From positions 1 to 64,000 of the IMG/VR virus record IMGVR_UViG_3300042549_009448: a stretch of DNA of 64,000 bases; one strand, written 5' to 3'. The DNA is from a virus. Shown here one piece after another: positions 17,803 to 28,140 of the stretch (within the stretch, counting starts at the first letter, position 1; every line of letters begins with the position of its first letter). The position numbers were made by a program, and so were the translations under genes. The notes under the pieces are model-generated. The model worked only from the letters and a program-made list of their open reading frames with translations, was not told the DNA's origin and did not search any database.

Positions 17803-20800
17803 TTAAGCGGTTGCGCCTACTGCACTAAATGTTGAAATATCTAATTGACTAAGTGGAGTAACAACTGCAGTTTCCTTTTCGTATTGAGTACCGACGGTTA
17901 CATCAAATGAAAATACTGAACCTGTTGTGTAGATGTCTAATCCAATTTTCTTAGAGTACTTAACATTTTTTAGACCAGTTGGATTTGCTACTCGCCAGCC
18001 GCCAATGTTTCCAAGTTTGTCATTAGCTCTAAATTGGAATATTAACGGAATCTTAATTGCATTAGCTGAGCCGTATGCAAGTTGTTTTGTTGCGCCAGAT
18101 GGGCTTAATCCAGCAACGGATATTGATGAATACGAGGATGGAGCCATGTACAAATACGCTCCACATGTATACTTACCTACTAAATACTCATCGTTCTTAA
18201 GAAATCCGTTCTTGATAGGGTATTGATTTTCTCTTAGAGTAGAAGAGGCTGCTCCCAACGTAACATCTGCAGGTCTCTGGTATGCGGCTTGTTGTAGATA
18301 CGATGCGCCAAACTCATTGGTTCCCTCAGACTCAGAGGTTTCGCAATGAATCGCTTGGCTGAACGGAAGATACTTTTGAATGGTATCGGTCGTAAGATAC
18401 GCAGGTCTGGCTGTATCCCAAGTTGCTTGATTCCAGGCAGTAGTTATCTCTGGATGATTTTTGTGAATACAAAACTCGCTCAACTTACCGCTACCATTTG
18501 GGGTTGAACCGGATAACGTGCCGTTCCATACATTTGAGTTAGTACTAGTAGCATAAGGAGTAGCTGATAGAGTTGGGTCAAACGGTACATAGTGACCGTA
18601 TACATAAGGTACGTAGTTTGAACCTATTTGGAATCCGCCGTATGCGTAGTTACCAGATGTCGCATTGACGTATGGATACACTCCTTGATTATCTCCAGCA
18701 TATAGGTCATTCGCTAATGTAATATCTTTGTAACGACTATACATAAATTGACTTTGAACATGAGATGATTGGTAACCGTCCTTTTGTACAAAATTACTAA
18801 TGGTCTGATCAGTTGAGTTATTAATGCTTAATGGAACTCTGTCATATCGTAAATTCTTATGATAGTTAGAAGTCGGATATGCAATTGGATCTGAGTCGTC
18901 CGCTGGAACTCCAATTCCTCCAGCTAAAGTTGAAATTAATTGTAGTGCAGTTTGTGATGTATTTTGTAATTGTACAAGGTATTGTACTGCCACGACTTTT
19001 CCATTAGTATATTGTACTGGAGTTACACTAGTATCTTTGATTAGATCCTTATAGTATCCAGCAAACAGCGAAATCGAATCTCCATTCTTTACTTCTTTTT
19101 CATTACCTAATTGATCAATGATACTTACTTTTAAAGCACCGGCTCCAGTAGATATTGAAGTTTGAACTGCCGATAAATCATCAGCAATTGCCTTTAACTT
19201 TGTGTAAAGATCAACAACGTTTCCATCGGTTGCAAAAAATCCACTCGCAACGTCCTCAGCTTTGTGGGCATAATACTTATCACGAGTCGTGAATGCGGTG
19301 GAAAGGTGAATATCTAATCCTTTTGAATTTAATTCATCCTGGAAGTTTAAACGTGCCTCATCTGCAAATGCTTGTTGAGATACGATTGTTGCATCTTCAA
19401 CCGTTTCAATATCAGCTGGGAATTCAACTAGAATACTATCAGACCAACCGGATTCAATTGGAGAATCTGGCCAACCTGCTTCAGATAAACTCTTGATTCT
19501 AATTTCAACAACTTCTCCCTTTTTAATTGGAATGTCTAATTGATTTGAGTTAACTGTATCTGGATCCGCTAAATTTTCATCTGCCCATTCATAATAACCA
19601 GTTGACGTATTTAGCTTTTTAGTTCTGGCCTTAGATAAGTATTCTCTCCATGGCGAGAAGGCTCCAGTTACTTTATTTCCATTCGCATCAACGAACTCTA
19701 TTTGATCGGCTGTTTTGCTACTGCCGGTCTTGCTTAAAGTACGATAAGATATTTTAAACTGAGCTACCTTCTGTAAGCCATGTAGAGTTTGTCTAGGTTC
19801 TGGAATAGCCCAAAATCCTCTAACTCGATATTCTGGATTCTTTATGAAACTTGGGGTTGATTTGATTGAGGTTGTAATATCGCTTACAACACTTTGTAAA
19901 GTTTTAGAAAGAGTTAATCGACGATCAGCATAGGTCTTTAAGTCTTGTTCAAGTTTTAATTTTTGACCTTCATTCAAAGATGCATTCGTATTTAAGTTAG
20001 CACGAGTTGCACTAATCTGCTTGTCAAGTTCAGATATTTGAGATGAACTTTGTTCTTTAGATGCAATTTTTTGCTTGATCGCAAGAGTATTATCTGCATC
20101 TTGTATATGTTGATCAATTTGAATAACTTTAAAGTTGGTCGCAGTTGCAACCACTGGATTTGGACTCTCTCCTAATGAGGCTGGTAATTTCTTTTCCTTT
20201 GCATAGTTTAAGAAAATAAGACCAAAATCAGATACGAAATTTTGATAGAATTGAGTTAAGGTTAACTCTTTTCCATTTTGCATTTCAATCGTTAGATCAT
20301 TTGTATAGATTCCAAAACCTTGAGAGTATTGATCAGTTGTTACCGCTAATCTATCACTTACAGGTCTTAAGAAAATAATATCTCTCTCATTATATCCAAC
20401 ATTTAGTTGGACAAGCGTAGATCTTTCAAGAATAGGTTTAATTCTTAATTGAGCGGTACCTATGGCAATTCCGCTAGAACCGAACACTAATTCAAGTATT
20501 ACTGTGCGAGAGTTAATATCAACAGATTTGACTAAAAATTCGCTATTGTCGGCTGCAATTAACTTGTCTCCAGACTTTAACGTTTTTTCTATCGTTCCGC
20601 TTGAGGTACTCTCAGTTAATCCAGCGTATTGTAGAGTTCCTAACCGATACTTACGAATGGTCTGAGTTAAAGTTTGTCCACCGACTATTGCAGTTTCGCT
20701 ATCTTCCAAAATGTCAAGAACATCGAATGCTCCTCTAACAGTATTCTTAGCTGGCGAAAGTTCCAATTCCGCAGTATCTTCAAAATATTGAATACCTCGA

Positions 20801-21381
20801 TTGTTTAGATCTCTAATTACTGCAGCATAGGATAAATTGTTTTTACCTCGGTATGTGGCATCAAAGTACTGAGTGTCACTAGCTATTTGAGAGGTAATGA
20901 TTACTCGAATTACTTCAAATTTATTAATATCCGGATCAGTTGTTATAGTTGACGTATCAATATTAACGTAGAGTAATGGATTTAAGAAAGATTCAAAGAA
21001 CCAATTCGTTTTGTAGTTAAACGCAGCAGGTACGGCAACGCCAGTTGAACTCACTCTTTCTAGATCGTTAATTACTGTAGAGATATCCTTTAATTCAAAA
21101 GTTCGTAAGTTGCCATCTTTGTCTTTTACACCAAGCTGGTTTGCATTGCCACTTAATAGACTATTGAACTTCTCTTCAATGTTTTGAATTTGAGTGTTTA
21201 GGTAGCCGAATGATGGAATGTTATAGGTTGCAGTGCTTCCGTCTTGTTTGGTTTGAGTGACACTAACTGAATTAGCCTTAGTTGATAAGGACGTATTAAG
21301 CTTTAGCAAGAACTCTTGCATGTTGTTAATATCAACGCCTAGTTCTGCTAGGTAATCGGTTAGTGATGATTTATCTGCCAT
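17803..21381 (-). CDS. Virion protein with coiled coil, probable baseplate component
   Basis: A protein of 1192 residues. The N-terminus (MADKSSLTDYLAELGVDINNMQEFLLKLNTSL region) is helical. Residues of about 415-500 form a clear coiled coil (AIKQKIASKEQSSSQISELDKQISATRANL). After that, fibronectin-like segments (RVRGFWAIPEPRQTL, QFKISYRTLSKTGSSKTADQI, KKGEVVEIRIKSLSEAGWPDS) suggest a beta-sandwich domain, followed by a long Tyr/Asn-rich region. The gene sits between two other structural genes with spacings of 5 and 16 bases. Role as a baseplate or tail-fibre-network part is inferred from context and architecture. Confidence 0.6.
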   Translation of the reverse strand: MADKSSLTDYLAELGVDINNMQEFLLKLNTSLSTKANSVSVTQTKQDGSTATYNIPSFGYLNTQIQNIEEKFNSLLSGNANQLGVKDKDGNLRTFELKDISTVINDLERVSSTGVAVPAAFNYKTNWFFESFLNPLLYVNIDTSTITTDPDINKFEVIRVIITSQIASDTQYFDATYRGKNNLSYAAVIRDLNNRGIQYFEDTAELELSPAKNTVRGAFDVLDILEDSETAIVGGQTLTQTIRKYRLGTLQYAGLTESTSSGTIEKTLKSGDKLIAADNSEFLVKSVDINSRTVILELVFGSSGIAIGTAQLRIKPILERSTLVQLNVGYNERDIIFLRPVSDRLAVTTDQYSQGFGIYTNDLTIEMQNGKELTLTQFYQNFVSDFGLIFLNYAKEKKLPASLGESPNPVVATATNFKVIQIDQHIQDADNTLAIKQKIASKEQSSSQISELDKQISATRANLNTNASLNEGQKLKLEQDLKTYADRRLTLSKTLQSVVSDITTSIKSTPSFIKNPEYRVRGFWAIPEPRQTLHGLQKVAQFKISYRTLSKTGSSKTADQIEFVDANGNKVTGAFSPWREYLSKARTKKLNTSTGYYEWADENLADPDTVNSNQLDIPIKKGEVVEIRIKSLSEAGWPDSPIESGWSDSILVEFPADIETVEDATIVSQQAFADEARLNFQDELNSKGLDIHLSTAFTTRDKYYAHKAEDVASGFFATDGNVVDLYTKLKAIADDLSAVQTSISTGAGALKVSIIDQLGNEKEVKNGDSISLFAGYYKDLIKDTSVTPVQYTNGKVVAVQYLVQLQNTSQTALQLISTLAGGIGVPADDSDPIAYPTSNYHKNLRYDRVPLSINNSTDQTISNFVQKDGYQSSHVQSQFMYSRYKDITLANDLYAGDNQGVYPYVNATSGNYAYGGFQIGSNYVPYVYGHYVPFDPTLSATPYATSTNSNVWNGTLSGSTPNGSGKLSEFCIHKNHPEITTAWNQATWDTARPAYLTTDTIQKYLPFSQAIHCETSESEGTNEFGASYLQQAAYQRPADVTLGAASSTLRENQYPIKNGFLKNDEYLVGKYTCGAYLYMAPSSYSSISVAGLSPSGATKQLAYGSANAIKIPLIFQFRANDKLGNIGGWRVANPTGLKNVKYSKKIGLDIYTTGSVFSFDVTVGTQYEKETAVVTPLSQLDISTFSAVGATA

Positions 21382-21386
21382 TTAGT

Positions 21387-23561
21387 TTATCTAATTATTT
21401 TATCGACATTGAAAGTTAAAGTTTTAGGATCTTTACATACTATTTCAATAATAGGTTTGCCAGTTCGACCGTAGGTTGTTGGAAAATCCGCAGCAGTTAA
21501 TGTTGCAATTATTACGCTGTACTGGCTTCCCGCATTTACAATATTCTGTGAATCCGTTTTTATGGTTATTGTGTAAGAATTTGGAATGATTTGAGAATCG
21601 CAAACAATTTTTAATGATTGACCTGCTTTCCAAGTATTTGAAGAATCATCAATGAATAGGGTTAAATTACGATCCATTGTCCAAGGAATTGGGCTACCTG
21701 ATCCGTTAACTTTTAGATGTCGAATTTGAGTTCCGCCTATTCCTAAACTTTCAGTTCGTGAACCTAGAGTATTCACGCTAAAGTCTGCATCATTTATTTT
21801 AGAGAAAGCTTGAATATCTGAATAGAACGTGATTTCTCCAGGAATGTGCTTGTCTAGCGAAACACCATATCCTGATTTAAAGGAGTCGGTGTTATATGTT
21901 ATTTGTAATGAAGTATTGTTACTTAGTATTTCATCAATTCTTGAATTAGCTGAATCAATTAGATCCATAATTGCGGATGCTTCTGCAAATGCAGCAGTTG
22001 AGGCAGCAACGGTTGTTTCAATAACTCCTATTCTAGTAGCTAAACTTTTTAGAGCAGTAGTATTTAATAAAGCGTCTTTAGCTAAGTCAACTTCATCGGA
22101 TAGCGTATTAAGTTCTAAAAGTTTATCATTAAACTTTGTCTGTAAGCTTCTCATTTCGGTTAAAACATCAGTGAAAAGATTTAGAGAAAAAGTATTGTAA
22201 TCGTTTATTGATTTTTCAACTGCAACATCTTCAATTGAGGTATCAAATTTAACGTTAACCTTGAATGCAAATGAATTACCGTTGGTTTTATTGATTGTGT
22301 CTGGCTTGTTCTTAGTGATCATTGGAATAATGAATTCACTTCCACTTTGAACCACTTTATTCAAGAAATAAACTCCGTATAGGTTGGTTACGCTAACTGG
22401 TTCAGTTCCAGCCGTTGCATTTGGTGCTGGATCATACACGTCATAATAGATTAGGATCGCATTAAATTCAAAATCCTCATTTGTGTAACTATCGTTTAGT
22501 TGAGCAAATGATTTAATATTTGGATTTTGAGAAGCAATCAGATAGTTTGAAAGTGAGAAATCAATTACAACACCATCTAACGTTGAACGTAAGTACTCAA
22601 CGGTTCGGGTTCCGCTGTTATAGTTCTTGAAAATTCTCTGAACTTTAGGCGTTGAACTTGTAACCCCGTATGGAGTTCCAAAGTAGGCAGCTTGGTCCGT
22701 ATAGTAAGAATTATTGATCGATGAAGCTCCCCACCAAAAACCAGTCGTTGTAGGTTGAACTGTCAAAGTATCTGAGATTTTTGAACTAACTGAGTTTGTG
22801 TCTAGATCATAAAAGGCTTCAAGGTTCATTCCAGCAAATGGATGAGTATCATTATAGTGTCTACCATTTAAGTACTCAACATCTAATGGATCTCCTGGTG
22901 TATTAACGATTAACATACCCGGTCCATAGTTCTCATCCGGTTTTGAGTTGAATAGAACGGTTGGAGTTGATCCAACATTGGTTGGCGCGTGAATGTATAA
23001 TTCGCTGTATGAATTATCTTTACTTCGGACTGAGTTGACTACATCAATTTCGCCAAGGTACTTAACAACTCTGTCATAGGTAGAGATTGTTGGATTGTAC
23101 CAATCTTCAGCCCAACGTTTTTCTCCAGCCGGTAAATTTTGAATAACCTCAGCATTCGTGGCATCTCTCCAGCGTACTGCACCAAGTTCCTTTAACCATT
23201 TCCAAAAAACTCTCTCAGATACGTTTAATTTCTTTTCACGATTATAGGTTGACTGAGAAATTAGTAAACTCTCAAAGTTTAGCGCGTAGTTTTGAAAACT
23301 GTTAGCTAGGTTAATGTTTTCATTAGTTGAAAGATTGTTAAGCAGAGGAGTTTCACCAGGAGCTAGGAACTGAACTTTATTATCAGTTTGCATTGTTGCT
23401 GGGATCCCAATCTCTGGAATACGTAGCAATGCAAACTTTGAAAATTTAAACTTATTTGTGTTATTGTTAAAGGTTAAACTTAGGTCCTCAATCGCACTTT
23501 GAAAAGAATAGAACATTCCTTTCTGCGTCTGTATTGGTTTTATTAATGGTGCAACTGGCAT
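21387..23561 (-). CDS. Virion structural protein, baseplate region
   Basis: A protein of 724 residues, starting MPVAPLIKPIQTQKGMFYSF, which I do not recognise by name. Visible features are an RIPEIGIPA segment near the N-terminus, an aromatic WKWLKELGAVRWRD patch at about 120, a helical or coiled-coil segment at about 465-560 (DVLTEMRSLQTKFNDKLLELNTLSDEV) and a beta-rich C-terminal domain from about 600. It is in the same tight late operon as its neighbours, 15 bases from the upstream gene and five from the downstream one. Assigned to the baseplate by position only. Confidence 0.55.
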   Translation of the reverse strand: MPVAPLIKPIQTQKGMFYSFQSAIEDLSLTFNNNTNKFKFSKFALLRIPEIGIPATMQTDNKVQFLAPGETPLLNNLSTNENINLANSFQNYALNFESLLISQSTYNREKKLNVSERVFWKWLKELGAVRWRDATNAEVIQNLPAGEKRWAEDWYNPTISTYDRVVKYLGEIDVVNSVRSKDNSYSELYIHAPTNVGSTPTVLFNSKPDENYGPGMLIVNTPGDPLDVEYLNGRHYNDTHPFAGMNLEAFYDLDTNSVSSKISDTLTVQPTTTGFWWGASSINNSYYTDQAAYFGTPYGVTSSTPKVQRIFKNYNSGTRTVEYLRSTLDGVVIDFSLSNYLIASQNPNIKSFAQLNDSYTNEDFEFNAILIYYDVYDPAPNATAGTEPVSVTNLYGVYFLNKVVQSGSEFIIPMITKNKPDTINKTNGNSFAFKVNVKFDTSIEDVAVEKSINDYNTFSLNLFTDVLTEMRSLQTKFNDKLLELNTLSDEVDLAKDALLNTTALKSLATRIGVIETTVAASTAAFAEASAIMDLIDSANSRIDEILSNNTSLQITYNTDSFKSGYGVSLDKHIPGEITFYSDIQAFSKINDADFSVNTLGSRTESLGIGGTQIRHLKVNGSGSPIPWTMDRNLTLFIDDSSNTWKAGQSLKIVCDSQIIPNSYTITIKTDSQNIVNAGSQYSVIIATLTAADFPTTYGRTGKPIIEIVCKDPKTLTFNVDKIIR

Positions 23562-23575
23562 AGTACTTAATTAAA

Positions 23576-24643
23576 TTAGTTTACGGTTTTTGTGTTATGT
23601 GAGCTTGTGATAACGAATCTAGCCGAAGTAACGGTAGGGCTTCCTATCGTTTCGTATTTTGTTAAGCTAACTGATGATCCAAAACGTCTTAGTGCAGCTC
23701 CACCAAGATCAGATGTTCCTAATCCAGATTGAACGTTTCCATTAAATAATTGAATGTAATGGTTGGATGAGAGCGCTGTAATTGCAGCAGTTGGCGTAGC
23801 CGCAACTCCTAACGAGCTACCATCCAATAAAACTGGTGTCCCAGTAGCAGAGTTTGTGTAACCTGGAACAATTTGAATAGCTCCCCAACTGGCAACAGCT
23901 ACATCCACGCTTGCAGAAGTTTGGTAATCTCTAACAACGATTGTAAAGGTTTGACCAGGATCAGGTCTATCCGCTGGATCTTCATAAACGAATATGATTA
24001 CTGGCTTTATTGAACTTGGGCTAGTATCCGCAGCTTGAATGGTTAAGTAAATGAATTGTTTACTTGATTTGGTTAATTTAAGAGTACCGTGATAGTAGTC
24101 AGTTCCGCTAATAGATAAAGCAGTTGTTGTGATTACTGTATTTGTACTACCTTCTGTACTTTGAGTGATTGCCTGCTTTGGAAATGCAGCTTCTCCGTTG
24201 AATTGTGAAGGTACTGAAACCGTTGAACTTCCAACATAAAATCCGTCGGCTGTTACATTTGTTAATGGAATTCCAACTCCTAATCTTTTAATAGCCATCG
24301 TATTTGCTGTACCGCTCATATCAATAGTTCCGCCAGCTTGAATGATCAATTTATCAATCGATAAGATTGATTTTCCGGAGCTCTTGGTTAAGCTACCGAT
24401 TGTGTTAGTAGAGTCCATGAAGGAGATACTATTACCAAGAATAACGTTGTTTGTTTTAACTTGATTAAAGTAGTTGTCTACTCCAATGTACTTGTTAGTC
24501 AAATCTATTTCAAATGTATTGATTAGATCTTCAACCTTTCCTTTGATCACTGAAACGTTAGCGTTTAGAATTAAACGCATGTCCGAGATGAAAGTTGACT
24601 CTAATAGAGGTTGTGTGTTTAGAGTTACGTTAGTAAATGCCAT
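23576..24643 (-). CDS. Virion structural protein, short fibre-like
   Basis: A protein of 355 residues. After a helical N-terminus (LNANVSVIKGKVEDLINTFEIDL) it turns into a repetitive beta region (NNVILGNSISF, KSILSIDKLIIQAGGTIDMSG) and ends in a Ser/Thr/Ala-rich domain. This looks like a small fibre or baseplate decoration protein. It is the first gene of a run driven by a late-promoter motif at 24668-24677 and lies 15 bases before the 724-residue gene. Function inferred from composition and neighbours. Confidence 0.55.
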   Translation of the reverse strand: MAFTNVTLNTQPLLESTFISDMRLILNANVSVIKGKVEDLINTFEIDLTNKYIGVDNYFNQVKTNNVILGNSISFMDSTNTIGSLTKSSGKSILSIDKLIIQAGGTIDMSGTANTMAIKRLGVGIPLTNVTADGFYVGSSTVSVPSQFNGEAAFPKQAITQSTEGSTNTVITTTALSISGTDYYHGTLKLTKSSKQFIYLTIQAADTSPSSIKPVIIFVYEDPADRPDPGQTFTIVVRDYQTSASVDVAVASWGAIQIVPGYTNSATGTPVLLDGSSLGVAATPTAAITALSSNHYIQLFNGNVQSGLGTSDLGGAALRRFGSSVSLTKYETIGSPTVTSARFVITSSHNTKTVN

Positions 24644-24667
24644 TTTTTAGGTAGTTTTTTGTCTTTT

Positions 24668-24677
24668 TTATTTATTA
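24668..24677 (-). promoter_or_regulatory. T4-late-like promoter for the baseplate operon
   Basis: The minus strand reads CTTAATAAATAAAAAAGAC, 24 bases before the ATG at 24643. It could drive the whole run down to 8776. Confidence 0.55.
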
Positions 24678-24694
24678 AGAAAACCAGGAGGACC

Positions 24695-27600
24695 TTACAT
24701 TTTGGCCTTTCTGCGGTTTAGTGTGTCCGTTAAGTATTTCTTATACTCAGGAATTGACTTTGTATTTGCAGCAAAAAAGTCACGAGTTAATGAGAATACG
24801 TTATTATTAACGTCGGTCGCATCAACTGTTATTGAGTATGCACCAGGTTCGTCAAATCTCCAAATGAAAAATGAGGTTGATTTAATTTTAGCAATTTCTT
24901 CCCCAACATGTTTCAAGGTCCAAATACACTCCTTTTTAGAATCGATATTTGAAATTGCTGCAAATACTGGGTGCTCCAGAGGTACGACTAGCCCATCCGA
25001 TCCAATCTTTAAGTTAGTTAGGTTAAAGGTGTTTTGATCGTAGTTTGAAGGTAAGAATCCTCTAACTGACGCGGACGGAGTTGAGGATGGTCCGCTTGTA
25101 GTATTAGTGAATTCAATGAATCCTTTGTTTATCCAATAGTTAATGTTATTGGCATTTGCATAGATAGCAGGCTCGAGTGTATTTGAGTCAGAATATTCAA
25201 ATCGCCATTCGGATACTGGAGTACCTGAAGGACCGTATCCGTGCGCGGAAATTACAGTAAGAGTTAGCGTATTGAATTCGGAGTTCTGAGTGAATGTTCC
25301 CTCTATCCATCGAGTTTGGTCACTTGCGTCTATTGCCCTAACGATGGTTCCACTTTCAAATTCTTTTCTCATGTTTAGTGTGAATGTGAAAATTGTTCCG
25401 GGAAAGCTTGAGCTAATTATACCAGGTGTTTTAGAAATGGCAGTTTCACCAGTCTTTTCTAAAATATCGTCAAATGGCGCATTTAAGAAAAGTAAATCAG
25501 CGTCTATTCTTCTAGCGATTTGTGAAAGTTGGGTGTTTAGTCTATCCACTAGATCTCTGGAATAGACTCCAAATGGATAACAAAAAGTTTTTATTCTAAA
25601 TTCATTTCCTGCTGAAGTTAAGACCTTTAGGATTCGGTGAAGTCCCCTGTCCTGCTCAATTGCCATTGCGTGAACTCGGCCGTTTAGTGCAACATATCGA
25701 TATTGACCAACTTGAGTATTACTCGCGGAATTTAATTGATTGGCTAAGTCCGCTGCATCCGTATAAGAGGTAACTACGTAACTGTTTAAAATATTCCAGT
25801 CTAGGAAATTAATGAAGTTAATGGTATCGAAATTATTTGTCATGTTAGGTAAATCCAATATGAATCCATTTATTCTGTCCGGTACGTAAGAAAAGTCACA
25901 CAGTCGATTCATTACTAATTCACCAATTGTGGATAATCCGTAATCTTCTAGGGTGGGCTGGCCGAATTCACCTTTACCTGTACCCCATTGTATGGCAACG
26001 TGATTGTCTGAGTCGTCTATTGGCTCAAAACCTAAGCTTTCAGAATAAACTTCAACCTCTCTTTGTGGATTTCCAACTCCAAAATTATTGGAATAGGTAT
26101 TCCAGTCAAGATAGTGAGCGGGCAAATCCGTGCTTGTGTTACCGGCTTGAACAACATTTGCAAACGGTTGATATAATGGACTTGACGCAAGATCGCCTAG
26201 TGTAACGTTATCTAAGTTTCGGAAATCATAGCGATTCTTGTCCTGAATCTTAGTAAATATTTGAATAACAGGTTCCTCAGTTATAACGGTTGGGTGAAAG
26301 TAACTCACATTTTGTCCACCTTGCATATCGTACACAGTTGACTTGATTGTGTAGCTTCCAATATAGGGTAGAATGTGAGGAATTTTAACTAGGTCCAGCA
26401 AATTACCTCTACGATTAAAAATATAGCCTTGTGGTCCAGTGATATCCCATTCAATTTCGTATCCGTTTCGATATTTGATATTGCCAATTGTGTAATGAGT
26501 TCCACCGAAGTCAGCGAATTTAGAGCCGTCCAATTGAGCGATCGTGAACTCTGGAATGTAGGCCTCCAATGCAACAGGGCATCCAACTTTTCCATCAATA
26601 TCGTCTCCACTTGTGAGCGGATTAGGTTGGCCATGGTATTGGAATTCGTAGTTACTTAAGTTTTGATAGTAGTCTTGGATTGCTACAAGCAGTGCAGGAA
26701 TCTCTGACACTGGATATTTTTGTGAGTATTGATATGGTTGAGTGGTTGATGTGTTGAACGTTATGCTTGGAAATTGTGAAAGTACTGCTGTGTTAGACGG
26801 AGGTGCTATGCTAACGGTTTTAGGATAGAGAGTTTTAATATCTCTAATTTGTAACAGTTGAGTCTTTGCAATTGGTGAGTTAATCACAACATTATAGTCA
26901 TCATTAATCTCTAGCGAATTGATATAGGTAACATCCGACCAGCTTCTTAAGTTAAATTTATGAAAGTAGATGAATTCTCCAATAATATCCTTGATAACAA
27001 CGTTTACTGGTAGCATGTCCTGCTTTAACTTAGTAGAGAGCCTGTTAAGTTTGTAGAATATTTCGTTAACCTCAAATTCAGTTGTGAATTCTACTTCTGG
27101 AACCCCGTCATCATCGTAATTATCGCTAGCTACTGAAAATTCGTAAGCTAGAGCAAGAAACTCGGTCTTTTTGAATTTACCGCCTTTTTTAATTTGGCCG
27201 TTTAGTTCAACTAGATCGATTGCGTCTAGATTACCATGGGTCATTAAGTCGGTGATATCAACCATTGCGTACTTTTGGTAATACGCTGAATTTGAATCAC
27301 GGTCTTGCCAGTATTCCTTGACTCTAAGTACATCTCGATAACCTAGAATGTTTATTAGATTAATTAATCCCTTGTATGTACCAATATACGGATAGATCTG
27401 GTCTCGGTTTACAAGTATTTCTTTTCTAGCCTGATTAATTTTATTCCAATCGGGTAAACCTTCCTTTAGATCATAGTCCTTAAGTAATAAGGCATCTTCC
27501 CTATTGAATTTAATACCAAAGTTCTCAAGCCATACTCTAAATCGGGCGTCCTCATCCTCTCCCTCACCGTAAAATGTGATTGTTCCTATTAGTGTGGTCT

Positions 27601-28051
27601 CTGAGGTAGTTTCATAGTAAATGTCTAAGATTCTGGTGTAGGCAACCTCATCAGTTGGTGCAAAACCAACATTGACCTGTAATGGATAGGCTAGGTCAAG
27701 ATTAGTTGAACCAGTTGGATCAATATCAGAATAGACAATGTCTATTGAATTAGCTCTATTTAAGAATATTGTTGAATCGGTGTTCTCATCTTCCTTTGAG
27801 ATTGTGAATAAGAAGAACTCCTTTGAGAATTGGGCAGTACGCCATTTGAATCTCAAGGCCGAACCTGGAGCCAGTGCTGGAAATTTGTAGGTTGAACCTA
27901 CTTTTTCTAGAATAAAGAGGTTAGAAACATCGTACAGCGCAGTTGAAACCGGTAAAAAATAGTCAGCTCCTTCCCAAACACCGTTGGTATTCTGCGAAAA
28001 GTTATAAGATTCTCCGTTTTTATCAAAAAATACGAGATTGTTAATATTCAT
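24695..28051 (-). CDS. Baseplate protein with tail-protein-I-like and PKD-like segments
   Basis: A protein of 1118 residues. Residues of about 165-250 (FRVWLENFGIKFNREDALLL, ... QIYPYIGTYKGLINLINILGY, KEYW) resemble the P2 gpI-type baseplate wedge tail protein pattern, in which a helix pair precedes a 'GT-x-x-G-L-x-x-x-I' turn. Further on, segments such as YEIEWDITGPQGYIFNRRG and SYTIKSTVYDMQGGQN, and near the C-terminus FFIWRFDEPGAYSITVDATD, read as PKD/Ig-like beta domains. It is the most upstream of the minus-strand structural genes and has its own late motif. Assignment to the baseplate is reasonably supported; the gpI-like match is by eye. Confidence 0.6.
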   Translation of the reverse strand: MNINNLVFFDKNGESYNFSQNTNGVWEGADYFLPVSTALYDVSNLFILEKVGSTYKFPALAPGSALRFKWRTAQFSKEFFLFTISKEDENTDSTIFLNRANSIDIVYSDIDPTGSTNLDLAYPLQVNVGFAPTDEVAYTRILDIYYETTSETTLIGTITFYGEGEDEDARFRVWLENFGIKFNREDALLLKDYDLKEGLPDWNKINQARKEILVNRDQIYPYIGTYKGLINLINILGYRDVLRVKEYWQDRDSNSAYYQKYAMVDITDLMTHGNLDAIDLVELNGQIKKGGKFKKTEFLALAYEFSVASDNYDDDGVPEVEFTTEFEVNEIFYKLNRLSTKLKQDMLPVNVVIKDIIGEFIYFHKFNLRSWSDVTYINSLEINDDYNVVINSPIAKTQLLQIRDIKTLYPKTVSIAPPSNTAVLSQFPSITFNTSTTQPYQYSQKYPVSEIPALLVAIQDYYQNLSNYEFQYHGQPNPLTSGDDIDGKVGCPVALEAYIPEFTIAQLDGSKFADFGGTHYTIGNIKYRNGYEIEWDITGPQGYIFNRRGNLLDLVKIPHILPYIGSYTIKSTVYDMQGGQNVSYFHPTVITEEPVIQIFTKIQDKNRYDFRNLDNVTLGDLASSPLYQPFANVVQAGNTSTDLPAHYLDWNTYSNNFGVGNPQREVEVYSESLGFEPIDDSDNHVAIQWGTGKGEFGQPTLEDYGLSTIGELVMNRLCDFSYVPDRINGFILDLPNMTNNFDTINFINFLDWNILNSYVVTSYTDAADLANQLNSASNTQVGQYRYVALNGRVHAMAIEQDRGLHRILKVLTSAGNEFRIKTFCYPFGVYSRDLVDRLNTQLSQIARRIDADLLFLNAPFDDILEKTGETAISKTPGIISSSFPGTIFTFTLNMRKEFESGTIVRAIDASDQTRWIEGTFTQNSEFNTLTLTVISAHGYGPSGTPVSEWRFEYSDSNTLEPAIYANANNINYWINKGFIEFTNTTSGPSSTPSASVRGFLPSNYDQNTFNLTNLKIGSDGLVVPLEHPVFAAISNIDSKKECIWTLKHVGEEIAKIKSTSFFIWRFDEPGAYSITVDATDVNNNVFSLTRDFFAANTKSIPEYKKYLTDTLNRRKAKM

Positions 28052-28074
28052 GTGTGGTGCCTAGCGCTTTACCT

Positions 28075-28084
28075 TTATTTATTA
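28075..28084 (-). promoter_or_regulatory. T4-late-like promoter for the 1118-residue baseplate gene
   Basis: The minus strand reads TCTAATAAATAAAGG, ending 23 bases before the ATG at 28051. A small AACCT/AGGTT hairpin at about 28086-28101 lies just upstream of it. Confidence 0.55.
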
Positions 28085-28140
28085 GAACCTTTACTCAGGT
28101 TAAGGCCGACTGTGCTATCTATGACTAGGTACAAAAAGGT